From Rhodobacterales bacterium (lineage in GTDB: Bacteria; Pseudomonadota; Alphaproteobacteria; Rhodobacterales; Rhodobacteraceae), in NCBI GenBank assembly GCA_017303485.1, contig JAFLCY010000016.1, positions 1 through 53,266 on the forward strand: DNA of 53,266 nt, read 5' to 3'. Shown piece after piece: positions 26,631 through 34,350 of this stretch. Under the pieces are notes generated by a model. The model searched no databases and was not told where the DNA came from. It saw only the letters and a list, made by a program, of their open reading frames with translations. Positions within the stretch are counted from its first letter, which is position 1, and the number at the start of each line of letters is the position of its first letter. The position numbers and the translations under genes are program-made.

Positions 26631-27537
26631 GATGCGCCCCCGTGTCGCGGTTCGCGACCCTGACATAGACCAGCAGGGCCGCCATCACGATAAGCAACAG
26701 CAGCACCGACAGCGCCGCGCCAAGGGGCCAGTTCTTGCCTTGCAGGAACTGAAGCTCGATGAAATTGCCGATCATCATCTTCTTGCCGCCGCCCAGGATG
26801 CGCGGCGTCACATAGGCGCCAAGCGAGGGCACGAAAACCAGGATCGAGCCCGCGATGATGCCGGGCTTGACGATGGGCAGGATCACCCGGCGTAGCGTGC
26901 GCCAGCGGCTTGCGTAAAGGTCGTAGGACGCCTCCAGAAGCCGCATGTCGAAGCGCTCGATGGTGGCGTAAAGCGGCAGCACCATCAGCGGCAGGTAGAC
27001 ATAGGTCATCCCGATCAGCACCGCGACTTCGGTGTAGACGATCTGCAAGGGCGCATCGATCACCCCCAGCCAGATCAGCCCGGTGTTCAGGATGCCCTCG
27101 TTCCGGATCACCTCGTTGATCGCGAAGGTGCGGATCAGAAGGTTGGTCCAGAACGGAATGGTGATCAGGAACAGCCACATCGCCCGTTGTTGCGCGGGCC
27201 TTGTGGCGATAAACCAGGCCGTCGGAAAGCCGATGGCGAAGGTCAGCGCCGTCGTTGCCAGCGACAGCCAGACCGAGCGCCAGAAAATCGTCAGATGCGC
27301 ATCGGCCAGCGCATAGCGTTCCTCGAAGATGTCATAGGTCAGGAAGATGCCCTTCCAGCCTTCGATCGAGAAGGTACGGATGATCCCCCCGGTGTCGTTC
27401 GCTGTCAGGAAGGAATACCAGACGACGATCAGCAAGGGCCCGGCAGCCGCAAGGGCCAGCATCACCAGCGCGGGCGCGGACAGAAGCCAGCCGTTGCGGG
27501 CCGAGGTCCTGACGGCGTTTTCCTCGGCGGGGCTCAT
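26623..27537 (-). CDS. potB: ABC transporter permease, PotB type
   Basis: A 304-residue inner-membrane permease with about six helices and the EAA-type loop LLEASYDLYASRWRTLRRVI near residue 200. The large first periplasmic region (SFLTANDTGGIIRTFSIEGW) is usual for PotB/PotH. The start at 27537 overlaps the potA stop by one base, and the open frame upstream of it is out-of-frame potA sequence. It forms the channel with PotC. Confidence 0.88.
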   Translation of the reverse strand: MSPAEENAVRTSARNGWLLSAPALVMLALAAAGPLLIVVWYSFLTANDTGGIIRTFSIEGWKGIFLTYDIFEERYALADAHLTIFWRSVWLSLATTALTFAIGFPTAWFIATRPAQQRAMWLFLITIPFWTNLLIRTFAINEVIRNEGILNTGLIWLGVIDAPLQIVYTEVAVLIGMTYVYLPLMVLPLYATIERFDMRLLEASYDLYASRWRTLRRVILPIVKPGIIAGSILVFVPSLGAYVTPRILGGGKKMMIGNFIELQFLQGKNWPLGAALSVLLLLIVMAALLVYVRVANRDTGAHHG

Positions 27538-28607
27538 CAGTCTTCCACCCGCTGCACGGCGCCGTCGGCAAAGCGGATGCCGACCGACTGGCCTTCGTTC
27601 AGCCCGGCATCGCCCGTGGCCGGGCTTTGCAGGCGTGCCACGATCTCTGTCCCGTCTGCCAGCGCCAGATGGCAATGCGTATCGGTGCCGAAATAGACCA
27701 GCGAGCTGACCTTGGCTTGCAGGCCCCCGTCTTCAGATGCGCCAAGACGCAGCTGTTCCGGCCGGATGCTGATCGTGACTTGTCCGCCCGCCCGCAGGCC
27801 CGGCACCTCGATCCGCTCTCCGGTTCCTAGCCGCAACGCGCCATCCTCGGCGCTGCCGGTCAGGAAGTTCGTCTCGCCGATGAAACTGGCGACGAAGCGG
27901 TTCTTGGGGTGGATATAGATGTCCTTCGCGGTGCCGACCTGCTGGATCTTGCCCGCGCTCATCACCGCGATGCGGTCGGACATGGTCAGGGCTTCTTCCT
28001 GATCATGGGTCACGAAGATGAAGGTGATCCCGGTCTCCGTCTGCAGCCGCTTCAGCTCGATCTGCATTTCCTTGCGCAGCTTCAGGTCCAGCGCCGACAG
28101 GGGCTCGTCCAGAAGCAGCACCTTCGGCTGCGGGGCCAGCGCCCGGGCCAGCGCGACCCGCTGCTGCTGACCGCCCGAAAGCTGACTTGTCTTGCGGGTC
28201 GCCATCTCCTCCAGCTTGACCAGCGCCAGCATCTGCGCCGTCCGCGCCTTTACCTCGGCGGCGGGCTTGCTCAGCATCTCAAGCCCGAATGCGATGTTCT
28301 GCGCCACCGTCAGGTGCGGGAACAGGGCATAGCTCTGGAACACGGTGTTCACAGGGCGCTTGTTCGGCGGCAGCGTGGTGATGTCGGTCCCGTCCAGATT
28401 GATCGTGCCATCCGTCGGCATCTCGAACCCGGCGATCAGGCGCAGGAGCGTGGTCTTTCCGCAGCCCGATGGCCCCAGAAGCGTGAAGAACTCTCCCCGC
28501 CTGATATCAACCGAAACATCGTCCAGCGCCCGCACAGTTGCAGCGCCCTGCCCGAAGGCTTTCACGACATTCCGGGCAGAGATTGTTACCTCGTCGGCCA
28601 CGGACAT
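27537..28607 (-). CDS. potA: ABC transporter ATP-binding protein, PotA type
   Basis: A 356-residue ATPase that powers the transporter. It has Walker [13 protein letters not shown] (about residues 41-52), Q-loop, signature [15 protein letters not shown], Walker [13 protein letters not shown] and the switch His in [12 protein letters not shown]-terminal TOBE regulatory domain (about 270-350) follows. It starts the potABCD order on the minus strand and has an AT-rich upstream region containing an inverted repeat. A purine-rich AAGGGG precedes the start codon. Confidence 0.92.
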   Translation of the reverse strand: MSVADEVTISARNVVKAFGQGAATVRALDDVSVDIRRGEFFTLLGPSGCGKTTLLRLIAGFEMPTDGTINLDGTDITTLPPNKRPVNTVFQSYALFPHLTVAQNIAFGLEMLSKPAAEVKARTAQMLALVKLEEMATRKTSQLSGGQQQRVALARALAPQPKVLLLDEPLSALDLKLRKEMQIELKRLQTETGITFIFVTHDQEEALTMSDRIAVMSAGKIQQVGTAKDIYIHPKNRFVASFIGETNFLTGSAEDGALRLGTGERIEVPGLRAGGQVTISIRPEQLRLGASEDGGLQAKVSSLVYFGTDTHCHLALADGTEIVARLQSPATGDAGLNEGQSVGIRFADGAVQRVED

Positions 28608-28632
28608 TCCCCTTAGTCTTCCCTTATTTGAT

Positions 28633-28652
28633 CATATTGATCCGACCATATG
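28633..28652. promoter_or_regulatory. Candidate operator upstream of potA
   Basis: CATAT-N10-ATATG is a symmetrical element in an AT-rich gap between potA and the upstream amidase. The gap also contains the direct repeat TTGATC-N3-TTGATC (28628-28642). It is the kind of place where a GntR- or RutR-type regulator might bind, but no match to a known operator is claimed. Confidence 0.35.
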
Positions 28653-28678
28653 TTAGCTGACAAGCAATTTCTTCCGCG

Positions 28679-30115
28679 TCATCGCGCCATTGCCGCGCGC
28701 TTGTCCGTCCAAGGGGCTGCGCGCTCAAGCTCTGCGCAAAGGCTGATCAGCAGTTCGTCCTGTCCGAACGCGGCGGCCAGATGTACGCCGACGGGCAGGC
28801 CGTCCCGTGACCAGCCAAGTGGCAGGCTGGCTGCCGGCTGGCCGCTGGCATTGAAGACCGCGCAGAAGGGAGAATAGGCGAAAATGCCGTTCGGGCCGAC
28901 GCGGTAGCCGATGTAGTCTTCGGTGTCGTGGTTGAACCGCCCGACCTTCGCCGGAGGCTCCGCCAAGGTGGCCGACAAGAGGATATCGGGCCCGCCCTCG
29001 AAGAATCCCGCCATCTGCCGCCCGAAAGCATGAATTTCGCCCACCGCCTGCAGGTAGCGTGTCGGGTGCAGCCGCTGCGCATGGGCCCAGGCGCCGCGCC
29101 CCACGCCCTCGACCTCATCGGCGCGCGGAGGACGGTCGCCCAGCTTTGACCGGATCGACAGCGCAGTGCCGACACCGACGATATCGGTCCAGGCCCGCAT
29201 CATCATTGGAACATCGGCTTTCGGGCGTGCGGGTTCGACGGAATGGCCAAGCGATTCCAGCAGCTTGCCTGTCGTCCGTACCGCCTCGGCGACGTCGGGA
29301 TGGATCGCATCTCCGGTAAAGGTCGTGTCGCAGATCGCCACCCGCAGCCGGCGCGGAGGCTGGCTGACCGCCGCGGCATGACCGCGACCGAGCGGTGGCG
29401 CGACATAGGGTGCGCCCAGGTCCGCCCCTTCGCAGGCGTCGAGCATGACCGCCGTGTCCCGCACCGACCGCGTCAGGAACCCGTCGATCGCCATCCCGGC
29501 CCAGCCTTCGCCCGCATAGGGTCCGTCCGGCAGCCGCGCCCGCGTCGGCTTGAAGCCGAAAAGTCCGCAGGACGAGGCCGGGATGCGGACCGAACCGCCG
29601 CCGTCCGAGCCATGCGCGAAGGCCACGATCCCCGCCGCCACCGCCGCGCCCGCCCCACCGGACGACCCGCCCGGCGTGCGATCCAGGTTCCACGGGTTCC
29701 GCGTCGGCCCGCCGTAGACCGCCGCTTCGGTCGCCGCGCCGACACCCCCTTCCGGAGCCGTGGTCCGCCCGAAGGTGACCACCCCCGTCGACTTGATCCG
29801 GGAGAAGATGGCGGAATCGCCCGGATAGACCGTGTTGGCGAACAGGCGCGAGCCGTTGTGCGACGGGAAATCCCTCGCCTCGCAGCCCAGATCCTTGATC
29901 AGGAAGGGCACGCCGCGGAACGGGCCGGGCGGCAGACCCTCGGCAATGGCTTTCCGCGCCACGCCCTCCTGTACCAGCACCACAGCGTTCAGTGCCGGAT
30001 TTCGCGCCTCGACCGCCGCAAGGGCGGCATCCATAAGTTCGGTCGGGCTGACCTCGCCCTTCGCCACCATCCCGGCCAGTTCGGTTGCATCTGCTGCGCC
30101 CAGATCGCCTGTCAT
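28679..30115 (-). CDS. Amidase-signature hydrolase 2
   Basis: A 478-residue amidase of the same superfamily as the gene at 23282. The triad is Lys74 (FLIKDLGC), Ser151 (PGGSSGG) and Ser175 (DGGGSVRIP), with the family's 24-residue Ser spacing. I chose the ATG at 30115 because GGAG lies 6 bases before it; the ATG at 30127 itself is part of that purine-rich region. The two amidases differ throughout outside the active site, so they are not a recent duplication. It is upstream of potA with a 71-base gap, which may hold the pot promoter. Confidence 0.88.
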   Translation of the reverse strand: MTGDLGAADATELAGMVAKGEVSPTELMDAALAAVEARNPALNAVVLVQEGVARKAIAEGLPPGPFRGVPFLIKDLGCEARDFPSHNGSRLFANTVYPGDSAIFSRIKSTGVVTFGRTTAPEGGVGAATEAAVYGGPTRNPWNLDRTPGGSSGGAGAAVAAGIVAFAHGSDGGGSVRIPASSCGLFGFKPTRARLPDGPYAGEGWAGMAIDGFLTRSVRDTAVMLDACEGADLGAPYVAPPLGRGHAAAVSQPPRRLRVAICDTTFTGDAIHPDVAEAVRTTGKLLESLGHSVEPARPKADVPMMMRAWTDIVGVGTALSIRSKLGDRPPRADEVEGVGRGAWAHAQRLHPTRYLQAVGEIHAFGRQMAGFFEGGPDILLSATLAEPPAKVGRFNHDTEDYIGYRVGPNGIFAYSPFCAVFNASGQPAASLPLGWSRDGLPVGVHLAAAFGQDELLISLCAELERAAPWTDKRAAMAR

Positions 30116-30199
30116 CCCGTTCTCCATAGTTTTCTGTCAGCCTGCAGTGAGACCGCAGGGGCCTTCATGCCCAAGACCGACATCGCCTGCCGGGAACGG

Positions 30200-31879
30200 T
30201 CAGCCGCGCGGCAGGACCTGTACCAGTACTTCGCGCAGGGTCTCAGGCAGGATCGGTTTCGGCAGGAAACCGTCCACCGCCTTGCGCAACCCGTCGTCGC
30301 TGTGAATTGCCAGCACATCTGCAGTCATTGCCACAACGGGAACCTTCCGGCCGTAAGTCTGGCGGATGCGCCGCAGGGTTTCCTGCCCGTCCATTCCCGG
30401 CATCATCAGGTCAAGCAGCACGACATCGATCCCGCCCTGCGTCAGGCGGTCCAGCGCCTCGGGCCCGCTTGCCGCCTCGACCACCCGCGCGCCCGAGGCC
30501 AGCAGAAGCTGCCCCGCCACCAGCCGGTTCGTCGCGATGTCGTCCACCACCAGCACGGTGGCGCTGCGGAAATCGACCGCATTGCCGCAGTCGTCCGCGG
30601 CTTCGGCTTCCGGAGCAGCGACCGTCAGCCGGAAGACCGTGCCCCGCGCCGCAGGGACGATGACAAGATCTCCCATCATTTGCCGGGCGACCGCCCGGCT
30701 GATCGCCAGGCCAAGCCCGACACCCGGCGTGTCGGTCGTTCCGCGGTAGAAGGGTTCGAACACCTTCTCGTGCAGCGGCGCGGCGATCCCCTTGCCCTGG
30801 TCCGCCACGTCGAGGATCAGCCGCCCCTTCGCATGGCGCACCTGTACCGATACCGGCCCCAGCGAGGAATGCTTGAGAGCGTTGCCGATCAGGTTGCCAA
30901 GGCATTGCCGGACGCGCTGGCTGTCGATGTGCAGGACCGGCGGCACCTCCTTGTCGACCGACACCAGGAGTTCGCGTCCCTGCTGGCGTGCCTGAAGGTC
31001 AAAGACGAGAAGGCTGGCCGACAGTTCCGGTCGCACTGCCACTGGGCGCGGCGAGATGGCAACCCGCCCCTCGGTCAGGGCCGAGTAATCCACCGCATCG
31101 TCCAGCATCACCGCGAGATCGCGGGCCGATGTGACCACCGTGCGCAGCCGCTGGCGCGACGGGCCGCTGGCCGCCGCCGCCTCGATCTCGCCCAGCCCGA
31201 TCACCGCATTCAGCGGGGTGCGCAGCTCGTGGCTGATCTGCGCCAGGAACCGGCCCTTCGCCACGTTCGCCGCCCGTGCCGCAGCTGCCGCTTCGGCCCC
31301 CGCCCGGTGCAGCCGGTTGTTCGACACCATCGCGTTGATCGCATAGCCAAGCGCCACCACCGCTGTCGCCGTCGACACGGCAAGCCCGATCCAGTTGCCA
31401 AGTGATACCCAGTGCAGCGTGTTGAAGATCAGGACCACGACCCCCACCGTCGCCATGCCGGTCGCGCCAAGCGGCAGGTGGATCGACCGGACCGAGCAGA
31501 GGTGCAGAAGCGAACCCATGACCAGCCCGATGGCGATGGACTTGGCGTAGGGATCGTCCTGCATCCAGACCAGTCCCGCCGCCGTGATCAGCGAGGCCTC
31601 CATCGGCACCAGCGTCAACAGGAAGGCCCGGTAGCGAAGGGGCCACCGCATGGGGTCGAGCCCGCGCAACAGGCGTTGCGCCAGGAATTCGCCCGTCACC
31701 TCGACCAGGAACAGCGCGGCCATCAGCCAGCCATTCACGTAGATCGCGCAGAGAGCATAGGCCAGCCCCACAAGTATGATGCGCAGGACGAATTCTTCCC
31801 GGATGATCCGGTACTGTCGGACCAACTCATCGCGCAGTCTTTCCCCTTCGGCTTTTGACAATGCGGGGAAGGAAACCAT
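30200..31879 (-). CDS. Hybrid membrane histidine kinase with receiver domain
   Basis: A 559-residue signalling protein. The N-terminal part (about residues 30-185) has six or so transmembrane helices with very short periplasmic loops. Then come the HisKA dimerisation helix with His217 (FLAQISHELRTPLN), the ATP-binding domain with N-box LGNLIGNALKHS, DQGKGI and GVGLGLAISR, and a C-terminal receiver with phospho-Asp490 (VVLLDLMMPGMDG) and Lys in LPKPI. No separate periplasmic sensor domain is seen, so the signal may be sensed within the membrane. No HPt or second response regulator is adjacent, so its output partner is unknown. Confidence 0.9.
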   Translation of the reverse strand: MVSFPALSKAEGERLRDELVRQYRIIREEFVLRIILVGLAYALCAIYVNGWLMAALFLVEVTGEFLAQRLLRGLDPMRWPLRYRAFLLTLVPMEASLITAAGLVWMQDDPYAKSIAIGLVMGSLLHLCSVRSIHLPLGATGMATVGVVVLIFNTLHWVSLGNWIGLAVSTATAVVALGYAINAMVSNNRLHRAGAEAAAAARAANVAKGRFLAQISHELRTPLNAVIGLGEIEAAAASGPSRQRLRTVVTSARDLAVMLDDAVDYSALTEGRVAISPRPVAVRPELSASLLVFDLQARQQGRELLVSVDKEVPPVLHIDSQRVRQCLGNLIGNALKHSSLGPVSVQVRHAKGRLILDVADQGKGIAAPLHEKVFEPFYRGTTDTPGVGLGLAISRAVARQMMGDLVIVPAARGTVFRLTVAAPEAEAADDCGNAVDFRSATVLVVDDIATNRLVAGQLLLASGARVVEAASGPEALDRLTQGGIDVVLLDLMMPGMDGQETLRRIRQTYGRKVPVVAMTADVLAIHSDDGLRKAVDGFLPKPILPETLREVLVQVLPRG

Positions 31880-31942
31880 TGGCCAATCACACCGTGAAGT
31901 TGAAACGTTTTCCAGACAGTAGCCCCATGGCTGCAGCGTCGG

Positions 31943-32275
31943 TCAAGGCCCCGGTGATGGGGTCATCACGACTTCCTGGCGCAGGCGGCCGTCGGCGCCG
32001 AAGATCAGGATGCGCTCGTCGCCGGTGACGACGGCGATCCAGCCCTGACCGAAGGTCACGGCCTCCGGTTTTGCGCCCTCGGGCAGGACCAGACCGGAGG
32101 GCAGCTCGGGCAGGGTCGTGCCCATGGCCTGCGGCATCCGGGTGACAAGCAGCCAGACCACGGTTATGACACCGCCGATCATCGAAAGCGTCAGCAGGAT
32201 GACCAGCCATTTCAGAAGCCGCAGGCTGGGCGGCAGGGCCGCATCGGAGGCGTCGGGCGTGGCGGGATCGGACAT
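31943..32275 (-). CDS. DUF6476 family membrane protein
   Basis: A 110-residue protein with one transmembrane helix (about residues 23-45, LLKWLVILLTLSMIGGVITVVWLLV). A short outer domain follows (GLVLPEGAKPEAVTFGQGWI and ERILIFGADGRLRQEVV) that looks like a small beta structure. It fits the DUF6476 family found beside RluA/RluD genes in Rhodobacteraceae; function unknown. Its ATG is only 10 bases from the divergent pseudouridine synthase ATG, so promoters must lie inside the opposite genes. Confidence 0.75.
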   Translation of the reverse strand: MSDPATPDASDAALPPSLRLLKWLVILLTLSMIGGVITVVWLLVTRMPQAMGTTLPELPSGLVLPEGAKPEAVTFGQGWIAVVTGDERILIFGADGRLRQEVVMTPSPGP

Positions 32276-32285
32276 GGGGGACGGC

Positions 32286-33329
32286 ATGGACGGGCCTTTC
32301 GAGGACGGGGACGGGTCGCTTGCCGTGACCATCGGCGAGGATGCGCCCGCCCGCCTTGATAAGGCGCTTGCGGCAGCGGTGCCAGAGGAAGCCGCCCTGT
32401 CCCGGTCGCGGCTGATGCGGATGATCGCCGAAGGGGCGGTCAGTCTTGACGGCGAGGTGGTGACCGATCCCAAGGCCAGGGCGACTGCGGGCGAGGTCTA
32501 CCTCCTTCGGCTGGACCCCGCGCAGGAGGTGGAGACCCGGGCCGAGGATATTCCCCTGTCGGTTGTCTGGGAGGACGCCGATCTCATCGTCATCGACAAG
32601 CCTGCCGGCATGGTCGTTCACCCCGCGCCGGGTTCACCGAGCGGGACGCTGGTCAATGCGCTTCTTCACCATTGCGGCGACACGCTTTCAGGGATCGGCG
32701 GCGAGAGGCGGCCGGGGATCGTCCACCGGATCGACAAGGACACCACGGGCCTTCTGGTCGTGGCCAAGTCGGACCGGGCGCATCACGGGCTCGCCCGGCA
32801 GTTCGAGGACCACTCGGTCGCCCGGCACTATCTGGCGGTGGTCCAGGGCGTACCCTCCGCCGCAGATCCGCGCCTGCGGGGCCTGCGCGGGATCAGTTTC
32901 GAGGCTGGCGGCATCCTCAGGATCGCGACCCATCTTGCGCGGAACAAGACCGACCGCCAGCGACAGGCGGTGGTCTGGGATCAGGGCCGCCATGCCGTCA
33001 CCCGGGCGCATGTCGTCGAGGGGTACGCGGGGCAGGCGGCACTGGTCGACTGCTGGCTGGAAACCGGGCGGACGCATCAGATCCGGGTCCATCTCGCCTA
33101 TGCCGGTCACGGGCTGGTGGGCGATCCGACCTATGGCGGCAAGAAACGGCTGTCGGAAAAGGCGTTGGGGCAGGGGGCTGCGGTCGGGAACGGTTTTCCC
33201 CGTCAGGCGCTTCATGCGGCGACGCTGGGGTTCGACCATCCGGTGACGGGGGAGCGGCTGGAATTCTCTTCCCCTCTGCCCGCCGACATGGACGGATTGC
33301 TCAGGGCACTTCGCACGGGCCAGGGCTGA
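32286..33329 (+). CDS. rluD: RluA/RluD-family 23S rRNA pseudouridine synthase
   Basis: A 347-residue pseudouridine synthase, expected to modify large-subunit rRNA. It has an N-terminal S4 RNA-binding domain (about residues 22-85, LSRSRLMRMIAEGAVSLDG) and the catalytic domain with Asp150 in VHRIDKDTTGLLV. GRTHQIRVHLAYAGHGLVGD and the C-terminal RQALHAATLGF are also typical. The start at 32286 was preferred to 32274. RluC- or RluA-type specificity cannot be fully excluded. Confidence 0.88.
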   Translation: MDGPFEDGDGSLAVTIGEDAPARLDKALAAAVPEEAALSRSRLMRMIAEGAVSLDGEVVTDPKARATAGEVYLLRLDPAQEVETRAEDIPLSVVWEDADLIVIDKPAGMVVHPAPGSPSGTLVNALLHHCGDTLSGIGGERRPGIVHRIDKDTTGLLVVAKSDRAHHGLARQFEDHSVARHYLAVVQGVPSAADPRLRGLRGISFEAGGILRIATHLARNKTDRQRQAVVWDQGRHAVTRAHVVEGYAGQAALVDCWLETGRTHQIRVHLAYAGHGLVGDPTYGGKKRLSEKALGQGAAVGNGFPRQALHAATLGFDHPVTGERLEFSSPLPADMDGLLRALRTGQG

Positions 33330-33384
33330 CTGGCTGCCGGCAAGGCCCGGCCCGGGAGCCGGTCCTTGCGCGGGTGGAGAGTGC

Positions 33385-33420
33385 GGGAGCCTCCGGCGGG
33401 AGTATTTCCTGAAAAGAGCA
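33385..33420 (+). repeat. Dispersed repeat, family 3, copy 2
   Basis: GGGAGCCTCCGGCGGGAGTA followed by TTTCCTGAAAAGAGCA, 55 bases after the rluD stop. GAGCCTCCGGCGGGAG contains a short hairpin (CTCC/GGAG type pairing around CGGC). It matches 24708-24742 on the other strand; the GAGTATTT...GAAAAGAGCA part is nearly identical. Confidence 0.6.
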
Positions 33421-33457
33421 GATGCAGGCGGCGGGGTGGAGGGGCTGAGCGGCAGGC

Positions 33458-34015
33458 CTAGTTCGATACCCAGGCTGCGGGACTTTCGATGATCCGGTCG
33501 ATCTTGCAGCCCTTGCCGCCCTGCTGGCGGCAATAGCGCAGGGTCTTGCGCCGGGCCTCGCCCGCGTCGACGCCCCAGTCGGAGTGGTAGGATCCCGACT
33601 TGTCCAGTGCGATCGCGATGGCCCCGTTCGTCACCGAGGTCGCCAAAACGCAATTGCCGAAGCCCGAGGACTGGCATTGCGCAAGGGCGCCGTTCTCTGC
33701 CTCGGCCATGCTGGCGGCATTCTGGTACCAGGAATAGGTCGGGCTGCCATTTCCGTCCTGCCCCCAGGCGAGTGCGGCGAACTGGTCCACCCAATAGCCG
33801 CCGGGGTTACCGCCGTCATAGCCGCTGTCCTCCTCGCCGACATATTCGCACAGCGGGGTCTGGACCCCATTGGAGTCGTCGATGCCGATCATGATCTCGT
33901 CCGGGCCGGGGCCGTTGCAAGGGTAGTAGGCCAGCGCCGCGCCGGGAACGAGGCAGGACAGGCCCAAGCCCAGTAGGGCGCGGCACAATGGAGCGGCGGA
34001 GAGGGGACGTAGCAT
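33458..34015 (-). CDS. DUF4189 domain-containing exported protein
   Basis: A 185-residue secreted protein with a signal peptide (about residues 1-28, ending VPGAALA). The C-terminal half (about 95-180) is a DUF4189 domain: WVDQFAALAWGQDGNGSPTY, AAASMAEAENGALAQC-type repeat and FGNCVLATSVTNGAIAIALD. Six or seven cysteines suggest disulphides. Function unknown. It is convergent with rluD; its start is divergent from kup across a 335-base gap. Confidence 0.8.
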   Translation of the reverse strand: MLRPLSAAPLCRALLGLGLSCLVPGAALAYYPCNGPGPDEIMIGIDDSNGVQTPLCEYVGEEDSGYDGGNPGGYWVDQFAALAWGQDGNGSPTYSWYQNAASMAEAENGALAQCQSSGFGNCVLATSVTNGAIAIALDKSGSYHSDWGVDAGEARRKTLRYCRQQGGKGCKIDRIIESPAAWVSN

Positions 34016-34350
34016 CGGGCACCTGCGGAGACTTCGTGATGGGCCATGGCATAGCGGGAAGCGGACCGCTTGTCGGGTTGGGAAAACCGTATTTGCCGCG
34101 CTCGTCGCGTCGCAGCTTCGGGGCGGGATCTGGCCGCTTCGCAGTTGCAGCATATTGTCACGGGAGCGTTATCGGCGTATTTCCTTCTCCAGCGCCGACC
34201 CCTGAGTCGGTAACGGCATCGGAGCCAACCACACCCCTCCTGCCAGGGGGGACCGGACCGGAGACCCGCCGCTTTGGCGGGACGACGCCTGCCGGATCTG
34301 CCGACACCACCCCCTCAGCTTCCAACCTGACCAACACCCAAGGGTGACCC
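34016..34350 (+). other. 335-base intergenic region: promoter and hairpin-rich kup leader
   Basis: No credible gene is seen here. The first 140 bases hold the divergent promoters of the DUF4189 gene and kup. The rest (about 34190-34350) would be the kup mRNA leader. It contains several possible hairpins: CCGAC-N6-GTCGG (34196-34211), CCCCT-N6-AGGGG (34235-34250) and the strong CCCGCC-GCTTT-GGCGGG (34265-34281). The leader is C-rich and could be a structured regulatory RNA, but I cannot assign it to a known riboswitch class. Confidence 0.45.
34155..34183 (+). promoter_or_regulatory. Candidate sigma-70 promoter of kup
   Basis: TTGTCA (34155-34160) and TATTTC (34178-34183) are separated by 17 bases. 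The predicted transcription start is near 34190, giving an untranslated leader of about 160 bases before the kup ATG. Confidence 0.45.
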
